The notes: a model not told the origin generated them from the sequence alone. Positions 41,711 to 53,070 are shown, numbered from the stretch's first letter. The stretch is 64,000 nucleotides of DNA from JANYHH01 sp965249745 (GCA_965249745.1 OZ252252.1:1612001-1676000), one strand, 5' to 3'. Translations and numbers: made by a program.

Positions 41711-42334
41711 ATGATGGAAACCCTAGCCGTTCCAACCAGTGCCCTCGAGGGTCGGATTCATTTCTCAACCAACGCCCTGCCGATGTTCGGCGCGGAACTG
41801 GAAAGCCGTGGCCTGGAGCCGCAAGGTCACACGCTACGCCTCGTGCGGCTGACCGAATCCTTGGGCACGACCATGCGACTGCCCCCGAATTCGCTGGAGG
41901 CCCTGGTGCAAGCCGCTTACCTGCACGATGTCGGTAAGCTCGTGCTGCCCGAAAAGATCCTCTTGAAACCCGGTGCGCTCGACCCGAGCGAGTGGGACGT
42001 GGTGAAAACCCATTCCCGTTGGGGCGCGACCTTATCCGGGGCGATCACCGGTCTGAACCCTCGCACCGTCGGGGCGATCATGCACCACCACGAGCGCTGG
42101 GACGGCAGTGGCTACCCGGCCCGCTTACAGGGCGAAGAAATCCCGATCGAGTCCCGCATCCTGGCGGTCTGCGACGTTTACGACACGCTGCTCTCCAAGC
42201 GCGCTTACGGTCGCGCCTGGAGCGTGCAATCCACGCTGGAAGAACTTCAGACTCGGAATGGCACGCACTTCGACCCACGTGTACTGGATGCCTTCCTGGA
42301 CCGGGCCCTGGGTAAGCTCACGATCAGCGAATAA
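41711..42334 (+). CDS. HD-GYP domain protein
   Basis: 207 residues starting MMETLAVPTS behind AAGGAGA. It has AAYLHDVGKLVLPEKILLK (HD motif), HHHERWDGSGYPARLQGEEI (HHE and GYP motifs) and VCDVYDTLLSKRAYG. HD-GYP proteins hydrolyse cyclic di-GMP; all visible motifs are intact. No separate sensor domain is present beyond ~50 N-terminal residues. Opposes the diguanylate cyclase at 16479, although the two are not linked. Confidence 0.9.
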   Translation: MMETLAVPTSALEGRIHFSTNALPMFGAELESRGLEPQGHTLRLVRLTESLGTTMRLPPNSLEALVQAAYLHDVGKLVLPEKILLKPGALDPSEWDVVKTHSRWGATLSGAITGLNPRTVGAIMHHHERWDGSGYPARLQGEEIPIESRILAVCDVYDTLLSKRAYGRAWSVQSTLEELQTRNGTHFDPRVLDAFLDRALGKLTISE

Positions 42335-42448
42335 GTCCGTCACAACAGCAGCAACTCCGGTACTCGAGGTGACGGTCATCCCGCGCCTCGAGTGTTACAT
42401 TGTGGCCGTTGCGAGCCGCCCGGACGGGTGCGCTCGAGGAGGGAAAAC

Positions 42449-43441
<993 letters not shown>

Positions 43442-43461
43442 AGTTGATAACCTATCTATCA

Positions 43462-43491
43462 GCCCTCGAGCGCACGTATGCACTCGAGGGC
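43462..43491 (+). terminator. Hairpin after trxB built from two CTCGAG sites
   Basis: GCCCTCGAG (43462-43470) and CTCGAGGGC (43483-43491) with a 12-nt loop. No T-run follows. It lies between the convergent trxB and metalloprotease-like genes and could act for either strand. Confidence 0.4.
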
Positions 43492-43509
43492 CATGTCATT
43501 GGCTCTAGA

Positions 43510-46497
43510 TCAACTACCAGTTAAAGGCGAAGTCAATCTTGTGAGTGTTTGACGGAAGAGCACCCCTGGAGGAATGCCTGGACGATGATCTTCAGGAACA
43601 CCGCACGCTAGCCAGTGAGCCACATTCTGAAAATAACCGTATGATTCTGGATCGCCGTCGTAGGGAATGGGAAAAACCCAATTCACGTAAGCCCAAGATT
43701 CCCCATCTGGATAACGAACATCGTATGTGGTAGTGACGTTCCCACGTCGGAACTGAGGTGAGGACTCTCCAGCAGCAACTGTAAACGTCTCGGCCGGATT
43801 CGTTTTACTCACCTTTAAGGTGTAAGCGCTGTTCGGAGGGCAACGGTCTGAACCGTTGATAAATCTTCCAGGCCATAAGTTATTTTCTACAATAAACGAA
43901 CTTACTGCATTTCCAAAAATGCTTCCTTCACTTGAGGTAATGCGTGCCTCGAGCGTATGCGCTCCTTCACTTAAGTTACAGCTTCGTGTAAAACTCAGTA
44001 AACGCTTCAAATCTGGTTTTATTTCAGAACCGAAAACCTTTGCTGGCTTGTCGTCAATGAAATATATAATTTGTAAGCCGGATGTTGGAGGTAAATCATC
44101 CATCCCTACTGTGGCTTTGACTCGAGCGCACATCTGAGCGGGGCCGTTGTACGGTGTTACAGCTTCAAGCAGAATTGGGATGTCACGTACTGTCTCGAGC
44201 CTTATGTCTGAACTACTCACTGATGCGTTGGAAGCGAACACGACGATAGAATCACTTGAAGATACACTAATAGGTTTGCCCTGTAATATCTGACTTGTCA
44301 AATCCGTAGCGTCAGGGCAGTTTAATAATCGCTCAGGATTTCTGCTGTTAGCTCGATAAACGGTAAAACGGACGTTACCAGTGCTGCTTAGTACCAGTCG
44401 CATATTCTGCGGCGTCTGATTTGCAAATGTTAAACGAATGGCCTTTGAAGTTAAGGGTGCAAATGACTCAGCCAATTGCAATTGCGATATAAGTTGCGTT
44501 TCCAAATCAACATTTATAGATTGAGTACCGCTAATTGTGTTGTTCAAAGTACACAAAGATCCTATATCATTACGGAAAAGGAGCGTTTTCAGCGCACCTT
44601 GATTTAGTGCCCAATCGCTGTAAGCCTGCTCCAAACCACCACCGTAGGTTAGGGTAGAATTTACATTTGTGACGGGATCATTTAAACCTGTTTCAAATAT
44701 CGGCCTTACATATCCGAGACCTCTCCCTATTTTACGACCTGTGAAAACCCAAAAATCTTGCAGTCTATATGAGTCATTAACTATCGTGTTGAGTGCGCTT
44801 CGGTTGACTATTCGCGGCGGCCAAACTAAATCAGCATTCATGAAATTTGAAGAGCTACTCTCAGAAGCGGTCGCTGTAGCTTCAACTACCCATCGTCGGA
44901 CAGGGCGTAAATCGTCTCGTGAGAGATCAACCCAAATACCTTGTACTGCATGGAATGTTTCGTGACGTACTGTTCTTGAAGCAGACCCTTCTAAGAGTGT
45001 TCCATTATCTGTTAGGCAAATAAGCATTTGACGAGTCAGATAATCGAAACCAGCGTTAATATTCTTACAACTGATTAAACTACTAGACTGAAACGTTATT
45101 CTTTTCAAGCGCGGGGCAGATCCAAATATTTGCGTAAACTCTAAAAATGAGTTAGTCGCTGTTGAAATCGATTCGGCAATCGTTGAGAGTAAAACCTGGT
45201 TACATGTTGTTCCTTGAGGGCACTGACAGTTTTTTGTCAAGTTGGTAGTCGCATCGCAATTTATTTCGAACAACGGTACTTGTTGCACTTGTACACGTAA
45301 AAATGGAACAGGAGGCTGAGCTTGTGGTGTTGATTGTGGCTGTGCTACAAATGCAAGTGCATATACGATCCCTTTGGAATCTAGTACACTTGCTCGAACA
45401 CTTGCTAGTCTACGATTTAAATCTAAATCTGTTGACGGGCCCCACCAAATCAGTTCGTATTTTGGTTCTGTATCGGCATAAATTGATGCATCATTTATCA
45501 GAGATATAAGAGCGACCTGTCCGTTTTCGGAAGGTAGTAAATTTGGTAACGGTAAATTGATGTTAAAAGTTTCTTCCTTCGCAAGAGTACGTTCGGTTGC
45601 TCCAATGCGATACATACCTCCTAACAATGTATAACCCAATGGTAAAGCCAGAACGCTGGCTGGATCAACGTGCTCAACCCAAACATTCACGTCTTTGTCG
45701 GTCGCACCGACAGGGGATTCAATCCTTACTCCATCAGAGTTCACAAACGTTCCGCCTGGTTGAAGAACACCCGACTCGCGTCCACCACCTTGCCCAACAA
45801 CGAATCCGTTTGTAAATGGTAAGGACAATGCTTGCGTGCCGCTTTCGTTTTTTGCTGCTGTAGTAACGGCGAGCGTGTATGGTTGCCCCTTCTTTAGTGA
45901 TACGTTCGGGGTCACTTGAACTGTATTTGAACTGCTCCAGGTGAAACTGTAGAGGTTACTCGAGCATGAAGCGGGATTGGGATTGGTAGCTTTGGTTTGT
46001 TGCAGGTCGCTACCAACAAAGGTGCGAACGGTATTGCTACCAAGAGTGCTTTGGAAAAACGTATCGGAGCTTGGAGCAGCCACCCCAAGGCCTTTTTCTG
46101 TCTTACCGTACACATCCCAATTGAACGATATTGCTTGAGTATTTGGATTGCGAACGCGCCACTGTCCATTGCACATGCTTGTGAGCTGTAGCTTTTGAAA
46201 ACTGAGAGGGTTGGTTGCAGCGTCATAAGAACCTTGGTAGATATTCGTGCTGCGTTCCACACTCGGTTGGTTCATGGGAATGCTGAACAGCACTTTAACG
46301 CTCGAGGAAACAGGAGTTACTCCTGGATTGTTTCCTTGCGTGCGGATGTTTGACTGAACAACTTCAACGCCTGAAACTTGCGGAACGATTTGAGGTGGCT
46401 GAAAAAGTCCGCAGGCAGTGACAAGGGTGAGCGCGGCAAGTGGGGTCATAGCGACTCCTTTGTAAAATGGTTTTGAATCTCCCGAAAAAATCTTCAT
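43510..46497 (-). CDS. Large low-GC lipoprotein with HExxH metalloprotease motif
   Basis: 995 residues. The lipobox is LAALTLVTACGLF. The central region (~520-570) has SASRTVRHETFHAVQGIWVD and RRWVVEATATASES, the HExxH ... E pattern of gluzincin-type zinc proteases. The rest is Ser/Thr/Asn-rich beta-like domains. Base composition is clearly lower in GC than neighbours, with only five CTCGAG sites in 3 kb and none between about 44210 and 45955. The ATG at 46497 gives a proper signal; an ATG at 46449 has a strong AAGGAGT but lacks positive charges. Likely horizontally acquired. Confidence 0.7.
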   Translation of the reverse strand: MKIFSGDSKPFYKGVAMTPLAALTLVTACGLFQPPQIVPQVSGVEVVQSNIRTQGNNPGVTPVSSSVKVLFSIPMNQPSVERSTNIYQGSYDAATNPLSFQKLQLTSMCNGQWRVRNPNTQAISFNWDVYGKTEKGLGVAAPSSDTFFQSTLGSNTVRTFVGSDLQQTKATNPNPASCSSNLYSFTWSSSNTVQVTPNVSLKKGQPYTLAVTTAAKNESGTQALSLPFTNGFVVGQGGGRESGVLQPGGTFVNSDGVRIESPVGATDKDVNVWVEHVDPASVLALPLGYTLLGGMYRIGATERTLAKEETFNINLPLPNLLPSENGQVALISLINDASIYADTEPKYELIWWGPSTDLDLNRRLASVRASVLDSKGIVYALAFVAQPQSTPQAQPPVPFLRVQVQQVPLFEINCDATTNLTKNCQCPQGTTCNQVLLSTIAESISTATNSFLEFTQIFGSAPRLKRITFQSSSLISCKNINAGFDYLTRQMLICLTDNGTLLEGSASRTVRHETFHAVQGIWVDLSRDDLRPVRRWVVEATATASESSSSNFMNADLVWPPRIVNRSALNTIVNDSYRLQDFWVFTGRKIGRGLGYVRPIFETGLNDPVTNVNSTLTYGGGLEQAYSDWALNQGALKTLLFRNDIGSLCTLNNTISGTQSINVDLETQLISQLQLAESFAPLTSKAIRLTFANQTPQNMRLVLSSTGNVRFTVYRANSRNPERLLNCPDATDLTSQILQGKPISVSSSDSIVVFASNASVSSSDIRLETVRDIPILLEAVTPYNGPAQMCARVKATVGMDDLPPTSGLQIIYFIDDKPAKVFGSEIKPDLKRLLSFTRSCNLSEGAHTLEARITSSEGSIFGNAVSSFIVENNLWPGRFINGSDRCPPNSAYTLKVSKTNPAETFTVAAGESSPQFRRGNVTTTYDVRYPDGESWAYVNWVFPIPYDGDPESYGYFQNVAHWLACGVPEDHRPGIPPGVLFRQTLTRLTSPLTGS

Positions 46498-46697
46498 GAA
46501 ATGAGTTTATCTGGATTGAAATTGGAACTTAGGTTTTTGGTTGCACCCTGTCACTACTAATCCTCGAGCTGCCTGCCTCAAATCCCAATCGCTAACGCCA
46601 GATACACCCTCGAGACGATCTTGTACGCGCCTTACACGAGCACTGCTGCGCTCACCAACGCCAGCGCCGAACGCGCGCCTCGTGTGGGGGGCGATAG

Positions 46698-46778
46698 AAG
46701 TACCTAGCGGAACTCGAGGGTGAGCCGATGCCGCAAGGCGAGGAGCACGCCCCAGCCGTGGCGGTCGCCGCCGATTGA
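46698..46778 (+). pseudogene. Duplicated C-terminal fragment of trxB
   Basis: Twenty-six codons and a stop spell KYLAELEGEPMPQGEE followed by HAPAVAVAAD. The first sixteen residues equal the end of the intact TrxB at 42449-43441, and the DNA is nearly identical over GCGGAACTCGAGGGTGA. An in-frame TAG lies directly before it. It is on the far side of the low-GC metalloprotease gene, as expected if that gene entered at the trxB 3' end and left a duplicated tail. Confidence 0.8.
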
Positions 46779-46882
46779 TCCAGACCCAACTTCAATCAGC
46801 CCCTCCATCTCGAAGGGCTTTTTGTTGCTCCTCCAGATGTCCTAACCGCTCCCCTCGAGCCATCTGGTAGAGTCGAAGTGAT

Positions 46883-47296
46883 ATGGCTACCGAACGCACT
46901 TTCGCAATGGTCAAGCCCGATGGCGTGCGCCGTGGGCTGGTCGGAGAACTCGTCTCGCGTCTCGAGAAAAAGGGCTTCAAGATCGTCGCCCTGAAAATGA
47001 TGACGCCCTCCAAGGAACTCGTCGAGGAGCACTACGGCGAGCACAAAGGCAAAGGTTTCTTTGATGGCCTGGTCAGCTTCCTGAGCGGTGGTCCGGTCGT
47101 GGCCATGTGCCTCGAGGGCGAGCAGGTGATCGGCGAGTGGCGGCGCATGATGGGTGCGACCCGCCCGTGGGACAGCGCTCCCGGCACGATCCGCTTCGAG
47201 TTCGCCACGACCGTGGACGAGAACGTCGCGCACGGCAGCGACAGCGCAGAGAGCGCCGCCAGGGAACTCGGACTCTGGTTCAAGGGCGAACTGTAA
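46883..47296 (+). CDS. ndk: Nucleoside diphosphate kinase
   Basis: 137 residues, the usual length. ATERTFAMVKPDGVRRGLVG opens the protein, the active-site block is VDENVAHGSDSAESAARELG with His117, and MGATRPWDSAPGTIR binds the nucleotide. It exchanges the terminal phosphate among nucleoside triphosphates. TAGAGT lies 9 nt before the ATG. A strong terminator follows. Confidence 0.96.
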   Translation: MATERTFAMVKPDGVRRGLVGELVSRLEKKGFKIVALKMMTPSKELVEEHYGEHKGKGFFDGLVSFLSGGPVVAMCLEGEQVIGEWRRMMGATRPWDSAPGTIRFEFATTVDENVAHGSDSAESAARELGLWFKGEL

Positions 47297-47338
47297 GTTC
47301 GCCTGACCGCACAAGAAAAGCTCGCTCGAGAGATGAAT

Positions 47339-47363
47339 GGGAGGCAATTGCCTCCCGTTTTTT
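47339..47363 (+). terminator. Intrinsic terminator of ndk
   Basis: A fully palindromic stem GGGAGGCAATTGCCTCCC followed by G and six T. Confidence 0.9.
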
Positions 47364-47493
47364 GTTGCGGAAATTCCTAACCCTCGAGATCTGCCTTGAT
47401 TCCCCGTGATTTCGTAGGAGTGAGGTGTGCCTCGCCCGGCCACAACTCGAGATTGACAATCAAGCACCAAAACACGTTTTCTCGAGCCACCAG

Positions 47494-47499
47494 TATCAT
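47494..47499 (+). promoter_or_regulatory. -10 box of the secreted protein at 47507
   Basis: TATCAT, 7 nt before the ATG at 47507, with no ribosome site. Confidence 0.5.
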
Positions 47500-47506
47500 T
47501 GGTTTC

Positions 47507-48250
47507 ATGACTCGCTCGAGCTGGCTGATGGTATTCACACTCTGCTGCTTGGGCTGTGTCTGGTTATACGGCGCGATTGATGCGCAGACCCAAGCCCTGC
47601 CCGTGCTGTACGACTCGAGGATCAAGCCGGCGTTGCTAGTTGTAAAGCCTGAAGTGCAAAAACGGGTCGTTCAAGACGTGCTCCGCGCCGGGGCGACCGC
47701 GCTGAAACGCGACTGTTACGACGGCAAACTCCCCGAAAAGCCAAGCATCAAAGCCGTGGCTCGAGGTTCGTTCACGCGCAGGGGAGCGGCGCAGACGGCG
47801 TACCTGGTGGAACTCTGCACGACGAAACGGTACACGGAAGTGAGCGGGTACGGTGTGGCGGTCTACGAGGCGAACCGGCTCGAGCTGGTTTCAGGGGTAC
47901 AAATCACGGATATCTACGGCGTCGCCTTCGAGTTTTTCGGCATTCACGACCTCAACCTGAACGGACTGGACGAACTGGGTCTGGTCTGGGGATCGGGCGA
48001 CGGTTGTTGCAGCTCGAGCGAACTGTCACTGCTCGAGGGTGGAAAAATGGGATTGAAATCCTTGGGTGAGGTGCGGGTCGCCGCTGCGGACGGTTCAGGT
48101 GAACCAGCCGTGGAAGAGGCTTGGACGGTTTACGTCATCCGAGGCGCGAAACCCATCCTGATCGGCGTAGACCGGTTCAACAAACGAGCCGTGCCGGTTC
48201 GCCTCACGCCGCAACCTGCCCTGCTCGAGATTCAGAACTGGTTCAAATGA
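47507..48250 (+). CDS. Exported protein of unknown function
   Basis: 247 residues from the ATG at 47507, fixed by the -10 box. An N-terminal hydrophobic segment (SWLMVFTLCCLGCVWLYGAI) is either a signal or an anchor. The body contains GSFTRRGAAQTAYLVELCTT, FFGIHDLNLNGLDELGLVWG (a D-x-N-x-N-G-x-D-E-like calcium-type loop) and SGDGCCSSSELSLLEGG. The D-L-N-L-N-G-L-D-E-L motif resembles FG-GAP/VCBS-type loops. Function unknown. Confidence 0.65.
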   Translation: MTRSSWLMVFTLCCLGCVWLYGAIDAQTQALPVLYDSRIKPALLVVKPEVQKRVVQDVLRAGATALKRDCYDGKLPEKPSIKAVARGSFTRRGAAQTAYLVELCTTKRYTEVSGYGVAVYEANRLELVSGVQITDIYGVAFEFFGIHDLNLNGLDELGLVWGSGDGCCSSSELSLLEGGKMGLKSLGEVRVAAADGSGEPAVEEAWTVYVIRGAKPILIGVDRFNKRAVPVRLTPQPALLEIQNWFK

Positions 48251-48260
48251 GTATCTCCTG

Positions 48261-48369
48261 GTTAAAACTTGGCTTTCTAAATGTATACCCTGCTCAAGAT
48301 ACGCCTGACGCTACGGTGGTTTTGGGAGAGCCAAGATTTTAACCTGCGTATTTCCCCAGAAGGAAATAC
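48261..48369 (+). repeat. Repeated structured element, copy B
   Basis: GTTAAAACTTGG (48261-48272) pairs with CCAAG(A)TTTTAAC (48331-48343), again with a single bulged A. A 4-nt linker leads to GTATTTCC (48348-48355), loop CCAGAA and GGAAATAC (48362-48369). Compared with copy A, one A-T pair of the outer stem is T-A here, and the 58-nt interior (60 in A) differs in sequence. It starts 11 bp after one gene and ends 57 bp before the MoxR gene. Confidence 0.65.
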
Positions 48370-48414
48370 TTAACCTGCCACGCTTCTGACACCGTTGGCG
48401 CACACGGACTTTGC

Positions 48415-48420
48415 TAGTCT
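48415..48420 (+). promoter_or_regulatory. -10 box of the MoxR gene
   Basis: TAGTCT, 6 nt before the ATG at 48427, with no ribosome site. Confidence 0.55.
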
Positions 48421-48426
48421 GCCGGG

Positions 48427-49359
<933 letters not shown>

Positions 49360-49427
49360 ACCGACCTCGAGCCGCTGACTCGTTCTTTCGCCTCAAGCTT
49401 CAAGCCTCGAGCCTCAACCCCTAACCC

Positions 49428-50147
49428 ATGCCCACGCTGCGCGGTTTCCGACTCTCGACCAGAGCGCTCTCGTCTGGCACGGGTGAGCGCGTCTCAAAAT
49501 TCGCCGGGGGTGGCGGCGAGTTCCTGGATTACCGCGCCTACGAACCCGGTGACGAGCCGCGCTTCGTGGATTGGAACGTCTACGCTCGGAGCGGCAAGCT
49601 GTTCACCCGCCAGTACCGCAGCGAGCGCAGTACTCGAGTGTATGCCGTGCTGGACGTAAGCGCTTCCATGCGCGACAAGTTGGCGGATGCCCAAACGCTT
49701 CAGGATTTCTTGAAGAACTTCGCCCGGCTTGACACCTGGTTGCCCAGAGAAATTGATGGTCTGAAATCTGGTTTGCCCAGACTGGCGCTGGAAAAACCGG
49801 GGCTGGTGCTGCTGATCTCTGACGGTTTGGAGCCGCTCCCAGGAGTTCGCACGGGCTTGGCGGCCCTGAGCGCCAGGGGCTTCGATCTGAGCTTCATTCA
49901 ACTGCTCTCGCACGACGACCTCGAGCCGCCGACCGGCGCGTGGCGCATCGCGGATGCGGAGAGCGGCGGGCGGCGCGAGGTGGACGACGCGGCGCGGCGC
50001 TTATACCTGGAACGGTTGGGCAAGCATCTCGAGGGGCTGGCCGGGTTGACGCGAGGGCTGGGCTTGCGGCACGCGCAGTTGCGCGGCGTGGTGTTTGGGG
50101 AGGCGTTCGCCCGTTTGCGCCGCGCTGGAATTCTCGAACGGGGATAG
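49428..50147 (+). CDS. DUF58 domain protein
   Basis: 239 residues, shorter than typical DUF58 proteins because the N-terminal membrane part is missing. Core blocks are FLDYRAYEPGDEPRFVDWNV-YARSGKLFTRQY and AVLDVSASM, a metal-ion-dependent adhesion site (D-x-S-x-S). It follows the MoxR gene by 68 bp on the same strand; the two usually work together. Confidence 0.88.
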   Translation: MPTLRGFRLSTRALSSGTGERVSKFAGGGGEFLDYRAYEPGDEPRFVDWNVYARSGKLFTRQYRSERSTRVYAVLDVSASMRDKLADAQTLQDFLKNFARLDTWLPREIDGLKSGLPRLALEKPGLVLLISDGLEPLPGVRTGLAALSARGFDLSFIQLLSHDDLEPPTGAWRIADAESGGRREVDDAARRLYLERLGKHLEGLAGLTRGLGLRHAQLRGVVFGEAFARLRRAGILERG

Positions 50148-50370
50148 ATCAGGGGGCGGCGGATTCTGTCGAAGGTGTATGTCTATATTTTGGTGTCTGT
50201 ATTTTGGGAGGTCGAGAGTTTCTTGAACAAACCTCTTGCGAAAGTCGTTCGATGGCTAGATCCGTACTTCCCTGGCGCTCATGCTCGAGGGTCACCCATA
50301 TGACACTTGTCACCCGTCCCCGCTGACAAGCCCCACTGACTCACTCTGCATTAGAGCGCTACCATGAGGC

Positions 50371-51549
50371 GTGCAGCTTCTAGCGACCCTAAGAAACCGG
50401 CGACCGCGCGGCTCCACCTCGAGCCTGGGTCGCTGGTTCTCCTTGCTGTGGCTGATCTGGCTGGTTTTTCCGGCGCTGGAGTTGTACAACGGCAAGCGCT
50501 CCCTCTTGGAGTACCTGTACGGCTCCCTGCTGCTAGCGGTGTTCGTGGCCACCTTCGTTTGGAGCTTCTTCCTGAAACGCTGGATAGACCCCAACCAAGC
50601 CCGCGCCTACCGAATCCCGAGTCTGATCGGCATGGCGGTCTGTTACGCGGTCATGCTGCTGTTGCTCCCGGTGATCGGTTGGAGCGGCGTCGGCATGTTG
50701 ATCTACGCGGGTTCGTTCGCGGGCGTGCAACGCAGTTTCCTGCCGGGCGCGGTGGCTATTGGTATCAGTGCCCTGTTCAGCGTGCCGCTGCTGCTCCTGA
50801 AGGAGTTATCACCCTGGACGGCGGCCTCTATGATCTTCTTCACCATCGTGGCAGTCTTCGGGAATCACCTGAGTTACCGCGAGATACACGCCAACTTCAA
50901 CCTTAGACGCTCCCAGGAGGAGGTCGCGCGGGTCGCCAAGATCGCCGAGCGCGAGCGAATCGCGCGTGACCTGCACGACCTCCTGGGACACACCCTGAGC
51001 GTGATCGTGCTGAAATCGGAGCTGGCGAGCAAACTGGCGCAAAAGGATTTGCCTCGAGCCATTTCTGAGATTCAGGACGTGGAACGAATCGCCCGCGAGT
51101 CACTGCAAGAAGTTCGTAGCGCCGTGCGCGGCTACCGCAGCAGCGGCTTGGAAGCTGAGTTGGCGGGGATTCGTTTGGCCTGCGAGGCGGCTGATCTGAA
51201 GTTGGAACTGTACCTCGAGCCGCTGGAACTGGAATGGGCGGTCGAGCAAACGCTGGCCTTCGTGCTGCGCGAGGCGACCACCAACGCGATTCGTCACGCC
51301 GGGGCGCGTCACCTGTGGGTGTCGTTGGAGCGCGGACAGGACTTCAATGCGGTCAGCCTGGGTGTTTCGGACGATGGGACTGGCGAAATCACGCCCGGCA
51401 ACGGTCTGCGCGGAATGCGTGAACGCCTCGAGGTGATTGGAGGAGGGCTGGAGATCGCGGCGAACCGCAAGGGTTTGACCGTGCGAATCCCAGGCGCGAC
51501 GGTCACTTCGGGTCAGCGGCTCCACCTCGAGGGGACGGCCGAGGCGTGA
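50371..51549 (+). CDS. DesK-like sensor histidine kinase
   Basis: 392 residues from a GTG at 50371 (TACCAT box 5 nt upstream). About six membrane helices occupy residues ~20-170. The HisKA_3 block ERERIARDLHDLLGHTLSVI places the phospho-His near residue 202. The ATPase region has VLREATTNAIRHAGARHL and GNGLRGMRERLEVIGGGLEI. Similar to DesK, which senses membrane fluidity; that parallel is inference. The stop overlaps the response regulator start. Confidence 0.9.
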   Translation: MQLLATLRNRRPRGSTSSLGRWFSLLWLIWLVFPALELYNGKRSLLEYLYGSLLLAVFVATFVWSFFLKRWIDPNQARAYRIPSLIGMAVCYAVMLLLLPVIGWSGVGMLIYAGSFAGVQRSFLPGAVAIGISALFSVPLLLLKELSPWTAASMIFFTIVAVFGNHLSYREIHANFNLRRSQEEVARVAKIAERERIARDLHDLLGHTLSVIVLKSELASKLAQKDLPRAISEIQDVERIARESLQEVRSAVRGYRSSGLEAELAGIRLACEAADLKLELYLEPLELEWAVEQTLAFVLREATTNAIRHAGARHLWVSLERGQDFNAVSLGVSDDGTGEITPGNGLRGMRERLEVIGGGLEIAANRKGLTVRIPGATVTSGQRLHLEGTAEA

Positions 51550-52148
51550 TTCGCGTCGTCGTGGCGGAGGATCAGGCGCTCGTGCGCGGGGCGCTCTCCG
51601 CGCTGCTGGAACTCGAAGGAGATATTGAGGTCGTGGCGCAGTGCGGCGACGGTCTGGAAGCGCTGGAACGAATCGCGGCGCTGCAACCGGATGTCGTGCT
51701 GACTGACATTGAGATGCCGCGCATGACCGGGTTGGAACTCTGCGCGGAGCTGAAGAAACGCGGCTCCAAAACCAGGGTCGTGATCGTCACGACCTTCGCC
51801 CGGAGCGGCTTCCTGCGTCGCGCCCTGGAAGCTGGAGCCTTCGGGTACCTGCTAAAAGACGCCCCCTCGAGCGAGCTGGCGTCTGCCGTGCGGCGCGTCC
51901 AGGCGGGCAGCCGATTTATAGATCCGAACCTGGCGGCCGAAGCCTGGAGCGAAGCCGATCCGCTGACCGACCGCGAGCGCCAAGTTTTGCGCCTGGCCGC
52001 CGAGGGTCGCTCCGGCTCCGAGATCGCGCTGAGCTTGAAGCTCTCCGAGGGTACAGTGCGAAATTATCTCTCGGAAGCGATGGGAAAGCTCGGAGCCGAT
52101 AACCGGATTGAAGCGGCGCGAATCGCCAGGGAAAAAGGCTGGTTGTAA
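51546..52148 (+). CDS. NarL/DesR-type response regulator
   Basis: 200 residues from a GTG overlapping the kinase stop (GTGA). Receiver domain with acidic pair ED (8-9), phospho-acceptor Asp54 in VVLTDIEMPRMTGLELC and Lys in GYLLKDAPSSELA. A LuxR-type helix-turn-helix follows (PLTDRERQVLRLAAEGRSGS; EIALSLKLSEGTVRNYLSEA). It forms a pair with the kinase. Confidence 0.93.
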   Translation: MIRVVVAEDQALVRGALSALLELEGDIEVVAQCGDGLEALERIAALQPDVVLTDIEMPRMTGLELCAELKKRGSKTRVVIVTTFARSGFLRRALEAGAFGYLLKDAPSSELASAVRRVQAGSRFIDPNLAAEAWSEADPLTDRERQVLRLAAEGRSGSEIALSLKLSEGTVRNYLSEAMGKLGADNRIEAARIAREKGWL

Positions 52149-52395
52149 TCGTTCGGGCTGTTCCATCGCTCTCGAGATCGAACTGGCTACCCTTCAGGCT
52201 CGAGATGCGGCTCGGATGGGGCGGATTGCGCGGATTGCGCTCGCTGAAATGCCCCAACTATAGCGCTAAACTTTCAAATTCCAGCTCTTTCCAATTCATT
52301 GCTCAAAGCCCGCTCTCCGATGCTCGAGTCAAAGAAAACGGTTCGATGGCGACGGCTGATCTCGAGATTTACAAATCTCAAAACAGCCTTCAAAG

Positions 52396-53070
52396 CTAAC
52401 CTGAGCGTACTTGCCGCCGTAACGCTTCCACGTCTACCACCCAGACGCGCCGCCCTTGCAGCCGAATCCAGCCGCGCCGGTACAACTCCCCGAGCTTGCG
52501 ACTCACCAGCTCTGGCACGGTTCCCAACTCGGCAGCCAGAACCGAATTGCGTGGCAGGATTTGACCATCAGTGCCGACGCGCTCGAGCAACCACAGAGAC
52601 AGGCGCGAGTTCAAATCGTGTAAGACCAGTTGACCTATCCGCTCGGTCAGACGGGCGTGCCGGGCGGTGACGTGGCGCAGCAACGACAGGCTGAAACTGG
52701 CGTCACAGGCTGCCACCTCACGCACCGCATCGGCACCGATTCGCAGCACCCGGCCACCTTGAAGCATATCCGCCCCAGCACTGTAACGCGCTGGCTCGAG
52801 GAAGGCGGACACGACCCCGAGCGGTTGCCGAATCCCATAGGTCCCCACGGTGATCTCGCGGTTCTGGCGTGGCTCGAAGCGGTACGAGCGGGCGAAGCCG
52901 GAGAGCAGTACGAACACGCTCCTGACAGGTTCTCCCTCGAGAAACAGCGTTGCCCCGATCAAATATTCGTGGACGCTCGAGGCGTTCGCCAGCCCGGTCA
53001 GGACATCGTCGCTCGCCTCGCGCAACCACGCCCCTTGGCGTAACGCCACGATCCGCTCGTGAAGCTCCAC
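52396..53070 (-). CDS. Crp/Fnr family regulator
   Basis: 224 residues from a GTG at 53070. The cyclic-nucleotide-binding-like fold is seen in YLIGATLFLEGEPVRSVFVL, LSGFARSY and GIRQPLGVVSAFLEPARYSA. The C-terminal winged helix has ILPRNSVLAAELGTVPELVS-RKLGELYRRGWI. Cysteines for an Fnr iron-sulphur cluster are not present, and cAMP-binding residues are not obvious. Start chosen from TAGCAT 7 nt upstream; longer readings would run into the ferredoxin gene. Confidence 0.85.
   Translation of the reverse strand: MELHERIVALRQGAWLREASDDVLTGLANASSVHEYLIGATLFLEGEPVRSVFVLLSGFARSYRFEPRQNREITVGTYGIRQPLGVVSAFLEPARYSAGADMLQGGRVLRIGADAVREVAACDASFSLSLLRHVTARHARLTERIGQLVLHDLNSRLSLWLLERVGTDGQILPRNSVLAAELGTVPELVSRKLGELYRRGWIRLQGRRVWVVDVEALRRQVRSG

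Noticed and set aside
49388..49420. Small repeat CCTCAAGCTTCAAGCCTCGAGCC-like tract between moxR and DUF58
   Set aside because: Short and imperfect, explained by nearby CTCGAG-type hexamers; no structure or copy elsewhere seen.
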